A model generated the notes under the pieces. It searched no databases. It was given only the letters and a program-made list of their open reading frames with translations, and was not told where the DNA came from. The position numbers and the translations under genes were made by a program. From CAZTLI01 sp964614375 (GTDB taxonomy: Bacteria; Chloroflexota; Anaerolineae; Aggregatilineales; Phototrophicaceae), in assembly GCA_964614375.1 (NCBI GenBank), contig CAZTLI010000388.1, positions 1 through 5,369 on the forward strand: a stretch of DNA of 5,369 nucleotides. Reading direction: 5' to 3'. Numbering within the stretch: the first letter of the stretch is position 1; every line of letters starts with the position of its first letter. Below, in pieces: positions 1 through 5,369 of this stretch.

Positions 1-2
1 TG

Positions 3-617
3 GGACTAGACCTCTCAATAGTAGACCCCAATATCATCTATCTTGGGTTGATTGTTAGTCTGTGGTTGGGCATCACCGCGCTGTATATTCCAGGAACAGG
101 CGCGCTGGAGGCCGTCGCTGTCACGATGCTGGTGGCGATTTTCTTCGTGCTCACCCAGGTAGATACCAATTGGATGGCGGTCTTGATGCTGGTGATTGGC
201 GTCGGCAGTTTCCTGACCTTGCCTTTCGTCAGTTTGCGCTGGGCACAATATGCCGAAGCGGGGTTGGCATTACAGGCGGCGGGGGGTTACTGGTTGTTCC
301 ATGCCGACGCGGTATCCCCCATTTTGATCGGCCTGACGATTATTCTGGCATTCCTGTATCATCGCAAGGTGCTGCTGCCGATGCTGCGCGCCAACCGCGA
401 AGCCGCCGCCTTGCCAACGGATGATGACCGCCTGATTGGGGCTGTCGGACGGGTCGTGAAAACCATTGACCCCACCGGCACTGTCAATGTCTACAGCGAA
501 TTGTGGACAGCGCGCAGCAAAAAGACCATTGAAACCGGCAAAGAAATTGTCGTTGTAGATCGCAACGGGTTGGAACTCATTGTCGAAACCCTGAAACCCA
601 AGCGCGATTCCGAATAA
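3..617 (+). CDS. NfeD-family membrane protein (5' partial)
   Basis: This is the C-terminal 204 residues of an NfeD-family protein, the usual partner of SPFH/stomatin proteins. The frame is open to the left edge, so the true start lies outside the window. The TTG at 48 would cut into the first membrane helix and remove the typical 'DPNIIYL' lead-in, so it is unlikely to be the start. Counting from the edge, hydrophobic segments lie at about residues 11-29, 34-50, 57-75 and 104-119, with a weaker one at 84-99, and a 'PGTG' loop follows the first. Residues 144-197 form the NfeD C-terminal OB-fold domain, with the pattern LIGAVGRV, then GTVNV, ELWTARS, GKEIVVV and GLELIVE. No ClpP-like protease domain is visible; a long-form NfeD could have one upstream. 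The stop is TAA, followed 203 nt later by the slipin gene. NfeD proteins are thought to support membrane protein quality control or raft-like assemblies; the exact role here is inferred. Confidence 0.88.
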   Translation, partial: GLDLSIVDPNIIYLGLIVSLWLGITALYIPGTGALEAVAVTMLVAIFFVLTQVDTNWMAVLMLVIGVGSFLTLPFVSLRWAQYAEAGLALQAAGGYWLFHADAVSPILIGLTIILAFLYHRKVLLPMLRANREAAALPTDDDRLIGAVGRVVKTIDPTGTVNVYSELWTARSKKTIETGKEIVVVDRNGLELIVETLKPKRDSE

Positions 618-629
618 ACAGCCATAATA

Positions 630-671
630 CACCGGAACGATGATTGCGCGTTCTAAACGGCAGTTCCGGTG
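630..671. repeat. 9-bp inverted repeat between the NfeD and slipin genes
   Basis: CACCGGAAC (630-638) and its exact reverse complement GTTCCGGTG (663-671) flank a 24-nt spacer, just after the NfeD stop codon. It could form a hairpin, but no T-run follows, so an intrinsic terminator is not supported. GAACG (635-639) can alternatively pair with CGTTC (649-653), giving a competing shorter stem. It may be an mRNA-stabilising or processing hairpin, or a split operator. The function is unknown. Confidence 0.45.
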
Positions 672-807
672 AATTGGACTTGTCGCCCAAAAAGCGATGC
701 TGGCGTTTCAGCTTAAAGCGTAATCATGCGTTGCAAAAATCGTGCGTTTGCTGACTGGCTCACAGGCGGGTTTGCTGAAAAATAATCAGAGTATCTATCC
801 GTGATTT

Positions 808-813
808 AAGGAG
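808..813 (+). promoter_or_regulatory. Shine-Dalgarno site of the slipin gene
   Basis: AAGGAG ends seven nucleotides before the ATG at 821. It is a strong ribosome-binding site that fixes the slipin start. No convincing -35/-10 pair was found in 672-807, so the gene may be read through from the NfeD gene. Confidence 0.8.
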
Positions 814-820
814 AAAAAGT

Positions 821-1735
821 ATGGAAGGTATTGTTCCCATTCTTATCATCGCCATCATACTGTTTGTCTTTTACTTGATTTTCAGTATGGTGCGGGTGGT
901 GCCCCAATATGAACGGTTGGTGGTGCTGCAATTGGGGCGCTATAAAGGCACACGCGGACCGGGTGTGGTTTTTGTCGTCCCGCTGTTTGAAAAAGCCTAT
1001 AAAGTGGACCTGCGCGAACGCTTCCTCGACATCCCGGCGCAGACTGCCATCACCCGCGATAATGCGCCGATTTCGGTGGACTTCCTCGTCTACTATCGCA
1101 TAACCGACCCGATGCTGTCGATTTTGAAGGTCGATCATGTGGTGCGGGCATCACTGAACATTGCGACCACGACGCTGCGTGCCGTCATCGGTGACATCGA
1201 CCTTGATGATGTGCTGGCGAAACGCGAACAAATCAACGATACTTTGCGCGTGAAACTGGACGAAGTGACCGAACGCTGGGGCATGAAAATCACCAGTGTC
1301 GAAATCCGCGAGATTGAACCGCCGCGCGATATTCAGGACGCGATGAATCGCCAGATGAGCGCCGAACGTGAACGCCGCGCGATGGTCACCAAAGCGTCTG
1401 GTGAACGCGAAGCCGCCATTGCCGTCGCCGAAGGTCAGAAGCAGTCGGCTATTCTAAAGGCACAGGGTGAACGGGAAGCCGCTATCGCCGTTGCCGAAGG
1501 TGAACGTCAGGCGCAGTTGCTGCGGGCACAGGGTTTTGCCAAAGCCCTCGCCGCCATTTACGAAGAAGCCCAGAATCTGGACGACAACACCATGCTGCTG
1601 CAATATCTGCAAACGCTGCGTGATGTGGGCAACAGTCCATCGACCAAATTTGTGCTGCCGATGGAAATTATGAATCTGATGGGCAATATCACGGGCCTGA
1701 TCGAAAACAATAAAACCAGCAAAAACGGCACATAA
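821..1735 (+). CDS. Stomatin-like SPFH/band 7 domain protein (slipin)
   Basis: This 304-residue membrane-anchored scaffold belongs to the stomatin/slipin branch of the SPFH superfamily, which oligomerises into rings or cages at the inner membrane and modulates neighbouring membrane proteins and proteases. An N-terminal hydrophobic anchor spans about residues 4-21. The band 7 domain follows (about 24-170), with the stomatin pattern VPQYERLVVLQLGRY, then GPGVVFVVP (48-54) and VDLRERFLDIPAQ (62-74). An Ala/Glu/Arg-rich coiled coil covers about 172-250 and contains a tandem 22-residue repeat (194-215 and 216-237). The C-terminal stretch TKFVLPMEIMNLMGNITGL resembles the end of QmcA/paraslipin proteins. 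Length is normal for the family. The ATG has a strong Shine-Dalgarno site (808-813). The NfeD gene lies 203 nt upstream on the same strand, matching the well-known NfeD-SPFH pairing, so the two products probably form one complex. Specific clients cannot be read from the sequence. Confidence 0.93.
   Translation: MEGIVPILIIAIILFVFYLIFSMVRVVPQYERLVVLQLGRYKGTRGPGVVFVVPLFEKAYKVDLRERFLDIPAQTAITRDNAPISVDFLVYYRITDPMLSILKVDHVVRASLNIATTTLRAVIGDIDLDDVLAKREQINDTLRVKLDEVTERWGMKITSVEIREIEPPRDIQDAMNRQMSAERERRAMVTKASGEREAAIAVAEGQKQSAILKAQGEREAAIAVAEGERQAQLLRAQGFAKALAAIYEEAQNLDDNTMLLQYLQTLRDVGNSPSTKFVLPMEIMNLMGNITGLIENNKTSKNGT
1400..1531 (+). repeat. Two tandem 66-nt coding repeats in the slipin coiled coil
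   Basis: Residues 194-215 and 216-237 are adjacent copies of a 22-residue unit starting GEREAAIAVAEG and ending in AQ. The first 12 residues are identical in both copies, while the DNA differs at several synonymous positions (for example GCC/GCT and ATT/ATC). The duplication is therefore not recent and is probably kept by selection on the protein. Such 11/22-residue periodicity is typical of the extended helices of SPFH proteins. Confidence 0.85.
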
Positions 1736-1773
1736 CCCGCGTTATTGACCATCAGCCGCTAAACAACCATCCG

Positions 1774-1805
1774 CAGGGCGCATCCCATGTGCCCTGTTTG
1801 TGATT
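1774..1805 (+). terminator. Intrinsic terminator after the slipin gene
   Basis: CAGGGCGCAT (1774-1783) pairs with ATGTGCCCTG (1787-1796) to give a 10-bp stem with one G-T wobble and a 3-nt CCC loop. The T-rich tail TTTGTGATT follows. The tail is imperfect, but the stem is strong. It lies 38 nt after the slipin stop and separates the NfeD-slipin unit from the PLP enzyme gene. Confidence 0.65.
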
Positions 1806-1861
1806 CTAACCAGACCAGAGATGCGCCAAAGTCAAAGATTCGGCATAATGGGGGGAGTACA

Positions 1862-1890
1862 TTGGCATCCGATGCGATTCACGCTATCTT
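1862..1890 (+). promoter_or_regulatory. Candidate sigma-70-type promoter of the kynureninase-like gene
   Basis: TTGGCA (1862-1867, five of six matches to TTGACA) is separated by 17 bp from TATCTT (1885-1890, four of six matches to TATAAT). Transcription would begin near 1897, giving a leader of about 30 nt before the ATG at 1927. It lies downstream of the slipin terminator, as expected for an independent transcription unit. Housekeeping promoter consensus in this phylum may differ. Confidence 0.4.
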
Positions 1891-1926
1891 CTTAGCACTA
1901 CGGTGGCACACAGGACAAGCAAGCGA

Positions 1927-3132
1927 ATGATTGAATACAACAACGATCCACTGTTAATCTGGCGCGATGATTTCCCCATTTTGCAGGAGACGACCTATCT
2001 GGTCTCGCATTCGCTGGGGGCGATGCCGCGCGGCGTCTATCACAGCCTGCGTGATTATGCCCATACATGGGGGACGCGCGGTGTGCTGGCATGGAACGAA
2101 GAGTGGTTTGAACTCAATGGCGAGGTGGGCGACAAAATCGGCGCGATTATGGGCGCGCCCAACGGCACGGTGACGATTCACCAGAATGCCAGTATCGCCA
2201 TTAGCATCCTGTTGAGCGCGATGGATTGGAGCAATACGATTCGGCACAAGGTCATCGTGACGGATATGATTTTTCACACCGATTATTATGTCCTGCGGGA
2301 GATGCTGCCGTCGCATGTCGATCTGGTCGTCATCACGAGTCGCGATGGCATCACGATAGATACCGATGAACTGCTGGCGGCAATAGATGACCGGACACGG
2401 TTTGTCTGTCTGGGGCATGTCCTGTTCCGCAGCAGCTACATCATGCCCGTGCAAGCGGTGGTCGAAAAGGCGCATCGTGCGGGCGCGCAGGTGCTGCTGG
2501 ATGGCTATCATGCTGTCGGCGTCATCCCGGTGGATGTCACGGCGCTGAATGTCGATTATTATGTCGGCGGCGTCCTCAAATGGATGTGTGGCGGGCCGGG
2601 GGGCGTATTCCTGTATGTCCGTCCCGATTTGCTCAAGACGCTCCGACCCAAAATCACGGGCTGGTTCGCCCACAAACGCCCCTTCGAGTTCGAGATTGAC
2701 CGGATTGATTTGCGTGATGATGCCTATCGCTTGCTCAATGGCACATTCGGCGTCGCGTCGTTGTATTCCATTCAACCCGGTATCGACACGATTGCCGCGA
2801 TTGGCGTCGATGTCATCCGCGAGAAAAGTGTGCGGATGACGAGTCTGCTGTATGAACTCGCCGAAAAAGAGGGCTACACGGTCACATCTCCCGCCGACCC
2901 GAACCTGCGCGGCGGTATGGTCGTCGTTGACCCGCCCAACGCCTATGAAGTCAGCCGCGAACTGCTGGCGCGCAATTTCCTCATCGACTATCGCGTCAAC
3001 GCCGGAATCCGCATCGCGCCGCACTTTTATAACACCGAAACCGAAGTCCGCGCCGTCATGCTGAACATCGAAGATATTCTGGCCTCTGGCGATTGGCAAA
3101 AACACAGCGGCCCCCGTTCGTTTATCACCTGA
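1927..3132 (+). CDS. Kynureninase-like PLP-dependent enzyme (aminotransferase class V fold)
   Basis: This is a 401-residue cytosolic fold-type I PLP enzyme closest in pattern to kynureninase (hydrolysis of kynurenine or 3-hydroxykynurenine to alanine plus an anthranilate). Visible motifs: NGTVTIHQNAS (79-89) in the cofactor-phosphate region, LLDGYHAVGVIPVD (190-203) with the Asp192 expected to contact the pyridine nitrogen and His195, and GGVLKWMCGGPGG (214-226) with Lys218 as the Schiff-base lysine. GWFAHKRPFEFE (245-256) matches the kynureninase GW-x-x-H segment, and GIRIAPHFYNTETEV (360-374) carries the C-terminal Arg/Asn region. In bacterial kynureninases a Tyr precedes the lysine; here it is Leu217, so substrate and reaction are uncertain. 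A related desulfurase-fold enzyme is the alternative. The ATG at 1927 is preferred over an in-frame GTG at 1903: AGGA lies at 1912-1915, and the candidate promoter would place the GTG at the very 5' end of the mRNA. No other tryptophan-catabolism gene is nearby. Confidence 0.85.
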   Translation: MIEYNNDPLLIWRDDFPILQETTYLVSHSLGAMPRGVYHSLRDYAHTWGTRGVLAWNEEWFELNGEVGDKIGAIMGAPNGTVTIHQNASIAISILLSAMDWSNTIRHKVIVTDMIFHTDYYVLREMLPSHVDLVVITSRDGITIDTDELLAAIDDRTRFVCLGHVLFRSSYIMPVQAVVEKAHRAGAQVLLDGYHAVGVIPVDVTALNVDYYVGGVLKWMCGGPGGVFLYVRPDLLKTLRPKITGWFAHKRPFEFEIDRIDLRDDAYRLLNGTFGVASLYSIQPGIDTIAAIGVDVIREKSVRMTSLLYELAEKEGYTVTSPADPNLRGGMVVVDPPNAYEVSRELLARNFLIDYRVNAGIRIAPHFYNTETEVRAVMLNIEDILASGDWQKHSGPRSFIT

Positions 3133-3240
3133 GCACCTGCCCCATCTACTGCCTTGATGCGGCGCACGACTAACCCTCGCGCGCTGTTCGTTTTCCTGTC
3201 ACCCCATTATCAATTCTGTAACCGGAAATCACCCAAAAAT

Positions 3241-3290
3241 GTAGTATTTCTAATAACTTTGTTTATTGATAATTATTGGGTAGTATTTCT
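3241..3290 (+). repeat. 11-bp direct repeat upstream of the TIR gene
   Basis: GTAGTATTTCT occurs at 3241-3251 and again at 3280-3290, 39 bp start to start, and both copies are followed by a loosely similar A/T-rich tail ending in AC-TT. The repeats sit in a strongly AT-rich stretch just before the TIR gene's ribosome-binding site. Two direct copies roughly four helical turns apart could be operator half-sites for a dimeric regulator, or remnants of a duplication at an insertion edge. Confidence 0.5.
3259..3286 (+). promoter_or_regulatory. Weak candidate promoter of the TIR gene
   Basis: TTGTTT (3259-3264) and TAGTAT (3281-3286, four of six matches to TATAAT) are 16 bp apart. The -10 falls inside the second copy of the 11-bp direct repeat, so a protein bound there would block it. 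Many chance matches are expected in DNA this rich in A and T, so this is tentative. Confidence 0.25.
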
Positions 3291-3303
3291 GAGTTACCTT
3301 ACG

Positions 3304-3311
3304 GGAGGGGG
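3304..3311 (+). promoter_or_regulatory. Shine-Dalgarno site that fixes the TIR gene start
   Basis: The purine run containing GGAGG (3304-3308) lies nine nucleotides before the ATG at 3318. It is the only strong site in the region and argues against the in-frame TTG at 3276, which has no such site and would add 14 residues absent from TIR domains. Confidence 0.8.
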
Positions 3312-3317
3312 TATAAA

Positions 3318-4805
3318 ATGGCAACAAGACCAAGAATTTTTATTAGTTATAGTCGAGTAGATAAGAATTTTGTCGAAAAATTTGTTGATAATATAAGCAA
3401 ACTTTACGAAGTGTGGTATGACGCAAATTTACTAGGTGGCGAGAACTGGTGGAAAGAAATTCTCAATCAAATCCAGAATTGTGATATATTTATCTACTTA
3501 CTTTCAAATGAATCGGTCCAATCAGAATATTGTCAGGCGGAATTTGAAGAAGCCATACGATTACAGAAACCTTTTATTCCTGTTCAGATACGAGATCGCA
3601 CAAAAATTCCACCCGAAATAAATGAAATTCAACACATAGATATGAAAGATGGGCCACAAAGTGTAGAGAAACTTACTGATCTATTTGTTGCAATTCAAAG
3701 TTTATATGAAAAGCTCCCTAAACGGAAACCTCGTCCATTAACATCTACGCCAACACCATGCCCCACAATGGACAAGGAAGAAAAACGCAAAGTAGGTAAG
3801 GCTGATGTAGATACGCCACCTTTAGAGATACCCAAACTATCAGAAAATTCACCTCGGGGTTCTATAATCACTCCTTTATTGGTTACAGCTATAGCTTTTG
3901 TTTTGTTGTATATATTGATCGGGAATACAAATCCAGAACCTATGCCAACAGTTGTGACTCAGGCAATAAATGCAAATACATCAACTGCTACAATAACTAA
4001 CACATCTTTCCCAACCTATACGTCCACACAAACCGCAACATCTACCGATACTATTGAACCTTCGATAACACCAACAGGCACTGTATTTGCCCAACTGAGA
4101 CAAGCCTATAGTTCCGGTAATGTGCGCGAAGGGCCAGGACTCAACTATGAAGCAATTGCTTTTGTGCGACAGGGAGAGATATTGATTATTTATGGGAGCC
4201 AAGAAGCAGTCGATGGCAGTGGAATTTGGTATAATATTAAAACACCCGCGGGAGAGCGCGGTTGGGTCGCAGGTAACATCTTGGATTTATCAATTCTACC
4301 CACATATATTCCAACTGTATTAGAAACCTTCATTCCACCAACGCCTATTCTTAGTACACGAACACCCGTTATATCCCGTGTTACGAATACACCACACCCC
4401 CAGCAATCCATAGCACCTACATGGACGCCAAGACCCGGAGAGACTTCACCACCGATACCTCCGCCTCCAGATACACCCATTCCTCAAACCTCTTGCACAT
4501 CTGTGAGTATTGGTGGCGCAGGCAATGTATCTGTCGGAACAACAATGTACATTAATGCCGATCATAATGGACAGCAAACACGAACAGCGCGGTATGAAGT
4601 TCGCTTTGAATTAACCGGGCCAACCTCGCTCAATGCCGTTGAAGAACTCTATCCCTATAACTTCCCGCGTGACGAGGGGACACAGAATGTCGGATGGACG
4701 CCGACACAGGCAGGCAGTTATACGATGACGGTTGTCGTGCTTGACCGCGATGAAGGCAACCGCGAATGTGCGCGTGCCAGCCGGAACTTCACAGTGACAC
4801 AGTAA
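3318..4805 (+). CDS. Membrane-anchored TIR-SH3b-Ig-like protein, putative receptor/NADase
   Basis: This is a 495-residue modular protein. Residues 4-133 form a bacterial TIR domain: RIFISYSRVDKNF (6-18), the alpha-helix following GGENWWKEI (40-48), DIFIYLLSNESVQSEYC (56-72) and CQAEFEEA (72-79), where Glu75 aligns with the catalytic glutamate of NAD-cleaving TIRs such as SARM1. A charged, Pro-rich linker (134-182) leads to one hydrophobic helix (183-201). There is no signal peptide, and basic residues precede the helix, so the TIR should be cytosolic and the rest outside. A Thr/Ser/Pro stalk (203-257) is followed by an SH3b domain (258-324; GNVREGPGLNYEAIAFV, GIWYNIK, GERGWVAGNIL), a Pro-rich stalk (325-392) and an Ig-like beta domain (393-495) ending in the pattern WTPTQAGSYTMTVVVLDRD. 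Cys393 and Cys484 could form a disulfide. TIR domains act in immunity or signalling by NAD+ cleavage; a receptor role is inference. The first three quarters are AT-rich, unlike the neighbours. The gene stands alone, with no recognisable effector or sensor partner. Confidence 0.9.
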   Translation: MATRPRIFISYSRVDKNFVEKFVDNISKLYEVWYDANLLGGENWWKEILNQIQNCDIFIYLLSNESVQSEYCQAEFEEAIRLQKPFIPVQIRDRTKIPPEINEIQHIDMKDGPQSVEKLTDLFVAIQSLYEKLPKRKPRPLTSTPTPCPTMDKEEKRKVGKADVDTPPLEIPKLSENSPRGSIITPLLVTAIAFVLLYILIGNTNPEPMPTVVTQAINANTSTATITNTSFPTYTSTQTATSTDTIEPSITPTGTVFAQLRQAYSSGNVREGPGLNYEAIAFVRQGEILIIYGSQEAVDGSGIWYNIKTPAGERGWVAGNILDLSILPTYIPTVLETFIPPTPILSTRTPVISRVTNTPHPQQSIAPTWTPRPGETSPPIPPPPDTPIPQTSCTSVSIGGAGNVSVGTTMYINADHNGQQTRTARYEVRFELTGPTSLNAVEELYPYNFPRDEGTQNVGWTPTQAGSYTMTVVVLDRDEGNRECARASRNFTVTQ

Positions 4806-4817
4806 CAACTATCCTCC

Positions 4818-4860
4818 ACAGCCCTGCTTGACGTGTATCGAGTGGGGCTGTATCTTGTCT
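4818..4860 (+). terminator. Intrinsic terminator after the TIR gene
   Basis: ACAGCCCTGCTTGA (4818-4831) pairs with TCGAGTGGGGCTGT (4838-4851), a 14-bp stem with three G-T wobbles and a 6-nt loop, followed by the T-rich tail ATCTTGTCT. It lies 12 nt after the TIR stop codon, so the TIR gene probably ends its own transcript here. Confidence 0.65.
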
Positions 4861-4861
4861 G

Positions 4862-4877
4862 CCGCTAGCGCTAGTGG
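4862..4877. promoter_or_regulatory. Palindromic element CCGCTAGCGCTAGTGG
   Basis: The core CTAGCGCTAG (4865-4874) is a perfect 10-bp palindrome, extended to 16 bp with a single mismatched pair. It has no loop, so it is more likely a dimeric DNA-binding site than an RNA hairpin. It lies between the TIR terminator and the epimerase gene and could be an operator for the latter. No regulator gene is in view, so this is tentative. Confidence 0.35.
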
Positions 4878-4949
4878 TTCACACTTCAAAATTGGCGCTG
4901 AGTATGGTCAACTAAGGCTGTTCACAATCCACCGCATTAGGACAGCGCG

Positions 4950-5369
4950 ATGAAGATACTGGTCACCGGGTCGAGCGGACAAATCGGCACGAATTTGAGC
5001 TTACGCCTGCTGGATGATGGGCATACGGTCTATGGCATTGATAAACGCCCGAATAATTGGACAGACCGCATCCCCACCCGTTTACTCGATGTCAGCATGA
5101 ATTATGAAGCCTTCAGCATCTGTATGCAGGGGTTGGAAGATGTCGATATGGTGGTACATTTTGCCGCCGATGCCAAAGTGCATGATCTGGTCAAAGAGCC
5201 GCACCGCGCGATGAAAAATATCACCGTGACCTACAATGTGCTGGAATTTTGCCGCCAGAATAAGCTGCCGATTGTGTTCAGCAGTTCCCGCGAAGTTTAT
5301 GGCGACATCCACCGTTACATCACCGACGAGTCCAGCGCCGACTTTGCGTTTACCGAAAGTCCCTATTCC
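4950..5369 (+). CDS. NAD-dependent epimerase/dehydratase, extended SDR (3' partial)
   Basis: These are the first 140 residues of an extended short-chain dehydrogenase/reductase of the nucleotide-sugar epimerase/dehydratase type, cut by the right edge. Residues 1-13 begin MKILVTGSSGQIG, the GxxGxxG Rossmann motif (Gly7, Gly10, Gly13) that binds NAD(P). Asp31 at the end of the second strand (VYGIDKRP) is consistent with NAD preference. VVHFAADAKV (68-77) is the conserved HxAA region, and IVFSSSREVYGD (108-119) holds the active-site Ser/Thr strand. The window ends at SPYS, so Tyr139 is probably the catalytic Tyr of a YxxxK motif whose Lys lies outside. The ATG has AGGA at 4939-4942, seven nucleotides upstream. 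Full-length relatives are about 300-330 residues. UDP-glucose 4-epimerase, dTDP-glucose dehydratase or a related sugar enzyme are all possible; substrate residues lie beyond the edge. A terminator separates it from the TIR gene, so a shared operon is unlikely. Confidence 0.9.
   Translation, partial: MKILVTGSSGQIGTNLSLRLLDDGHTVYGIDKRPNNWTDRIPTRLLDVSMNYEAFSICMQGLEDVDMVVHFAADAKVHDLVKEPHRAMKNITVTYNVLEFCRQNKLPIVFSSSREVYGDIHRYITDESSADFAFTESPYS

Noticed and set aside
48..50. TTG as the start of the NfeD gene
   Set aside because: The frame stays open to the left edge and the upstream residues fit the NfeD N-terminal pattern, so the gene is simply truncated by the window.
1903..1926. GTG start adding eight residues to the kynureninase-like protein
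   Set aside because: No Shine-Dalgarno site precedes it, and it would lie only about 6 nt from the predicted transcript start. The ATG at 1927 is better supported, though the GTG cannot be fully excluded.
1954..3105. Long open frame of 383 codons on the minus strand
   Set aside because: It lies entirely within the kynureninase-like gene, has no recognisable domain pattern, and is a usual by-product of the codon bias of the plus-strand gene.
3133..3240. Terminator after the kynureninase-like gene
   Set aside because: Only short GC-rich self-complementary pieces such as GCGCGC are present, with no stable hairpin followed by a T-run. None could be supported.
3276..3317. TTG start adding 14 residues to the TIR protein
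   Set aside because: The TTG has no ribosome-binding site, and the GGAGG at 3304-3308 would fall inside the coding region. The ATG at 3318 begins right before the TIR strand.
3154..3360. 68-codon frame before and overlapping the TIR gene
   Set aside because: No Shine-Dalgarno site and no domain pattern; it overlaps the well-supported TIR gene start in another frame and reads mostly through AT-rich intergenic DNA.
3318..3740. Thoeris or another multi-gene TIR defence system
   Set aside because: No SIR2, STING, SAVED or other partner gene lies next to the TIR gene; its neighbours are metabolic genes, so no known multi-gene system can be claimed.
4190..4480. Minus-strand Gly/Val-rich frame of 96 codons
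   Set aside because: It is the complement of the Pro/Thr-rich stalk region of the TIR gene; the Gly-rich composition is a direct consequence of that.
5082..5312. Minus-strand frame of 76 codons at the right end
   Set aside because: It is antisense to the clearly recognisable epimerase gene and has no independent support.

Overview
The window has moderate GC content and reads like a Chloroflexota (Anaerolineae-type) chromosome. That assignment is an inference. It rests on the short NfeD with a 'PGTG' loop and on a membrane protein whose extracytoplasmic part is an SH3b domain between Thr/Pro-rich linkers, a style common in that phylum. No rRNA or other marker gene is present to confirm it. 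All five genes lie on the + strand.

Region by region: (1) 3-617 is the end of an NfeD-family membrane protein, cut at the left edge. (2) 821-1735 is a stomatin-like SPFH/band 7 protein (slipin). NfeD and SPFH proteins are a classic bacterial gene pair. A strong hairpin terminator follows at 1774-1805. (3) 1927-3132 is a kynureninase-like fold-type I PLP enzyme with its own plausible promoter and no tryptophan-degradation neighbours. (4) 3318-4805 is a single-gene AT-rich island. It encodes a 495-residue protein built as an N-terminal cytosolic TIR domain, a linker, one membrane helix, a Thr/Pro-rich stalk, an SH3b domain, a second Pro-rich stalk and an Ig-like C-terminal domain. A hairpin terminator follows. 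(5) 4950-5369 is the first 140 residues of an NAD-dependent epimerase/dehydratase, cut at the right edge.

The NfeD-slipin pair probably acts together in membrane microdomain organisation or membrane protein quality control. The PLP enzyme and the sugar epimerase look like independent metabolic genes. The TIR protein is the standout. Its layout suggests a receptor that senses the cell envelope or exterior through SH3b/Ig domains and signals inward through a TIR domain that keeps the glutamate expected of an NAD-cleaving enzyme. Its DNA is much richer in AT than its neighbours up to roughly position 4500, after which the C-terminal domain returns to host-like composition. This suggests a chimeric or horizontally acquired origin. 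No tRNA, rRNA, CRISPR array, insertion sequence or integrase was seen.
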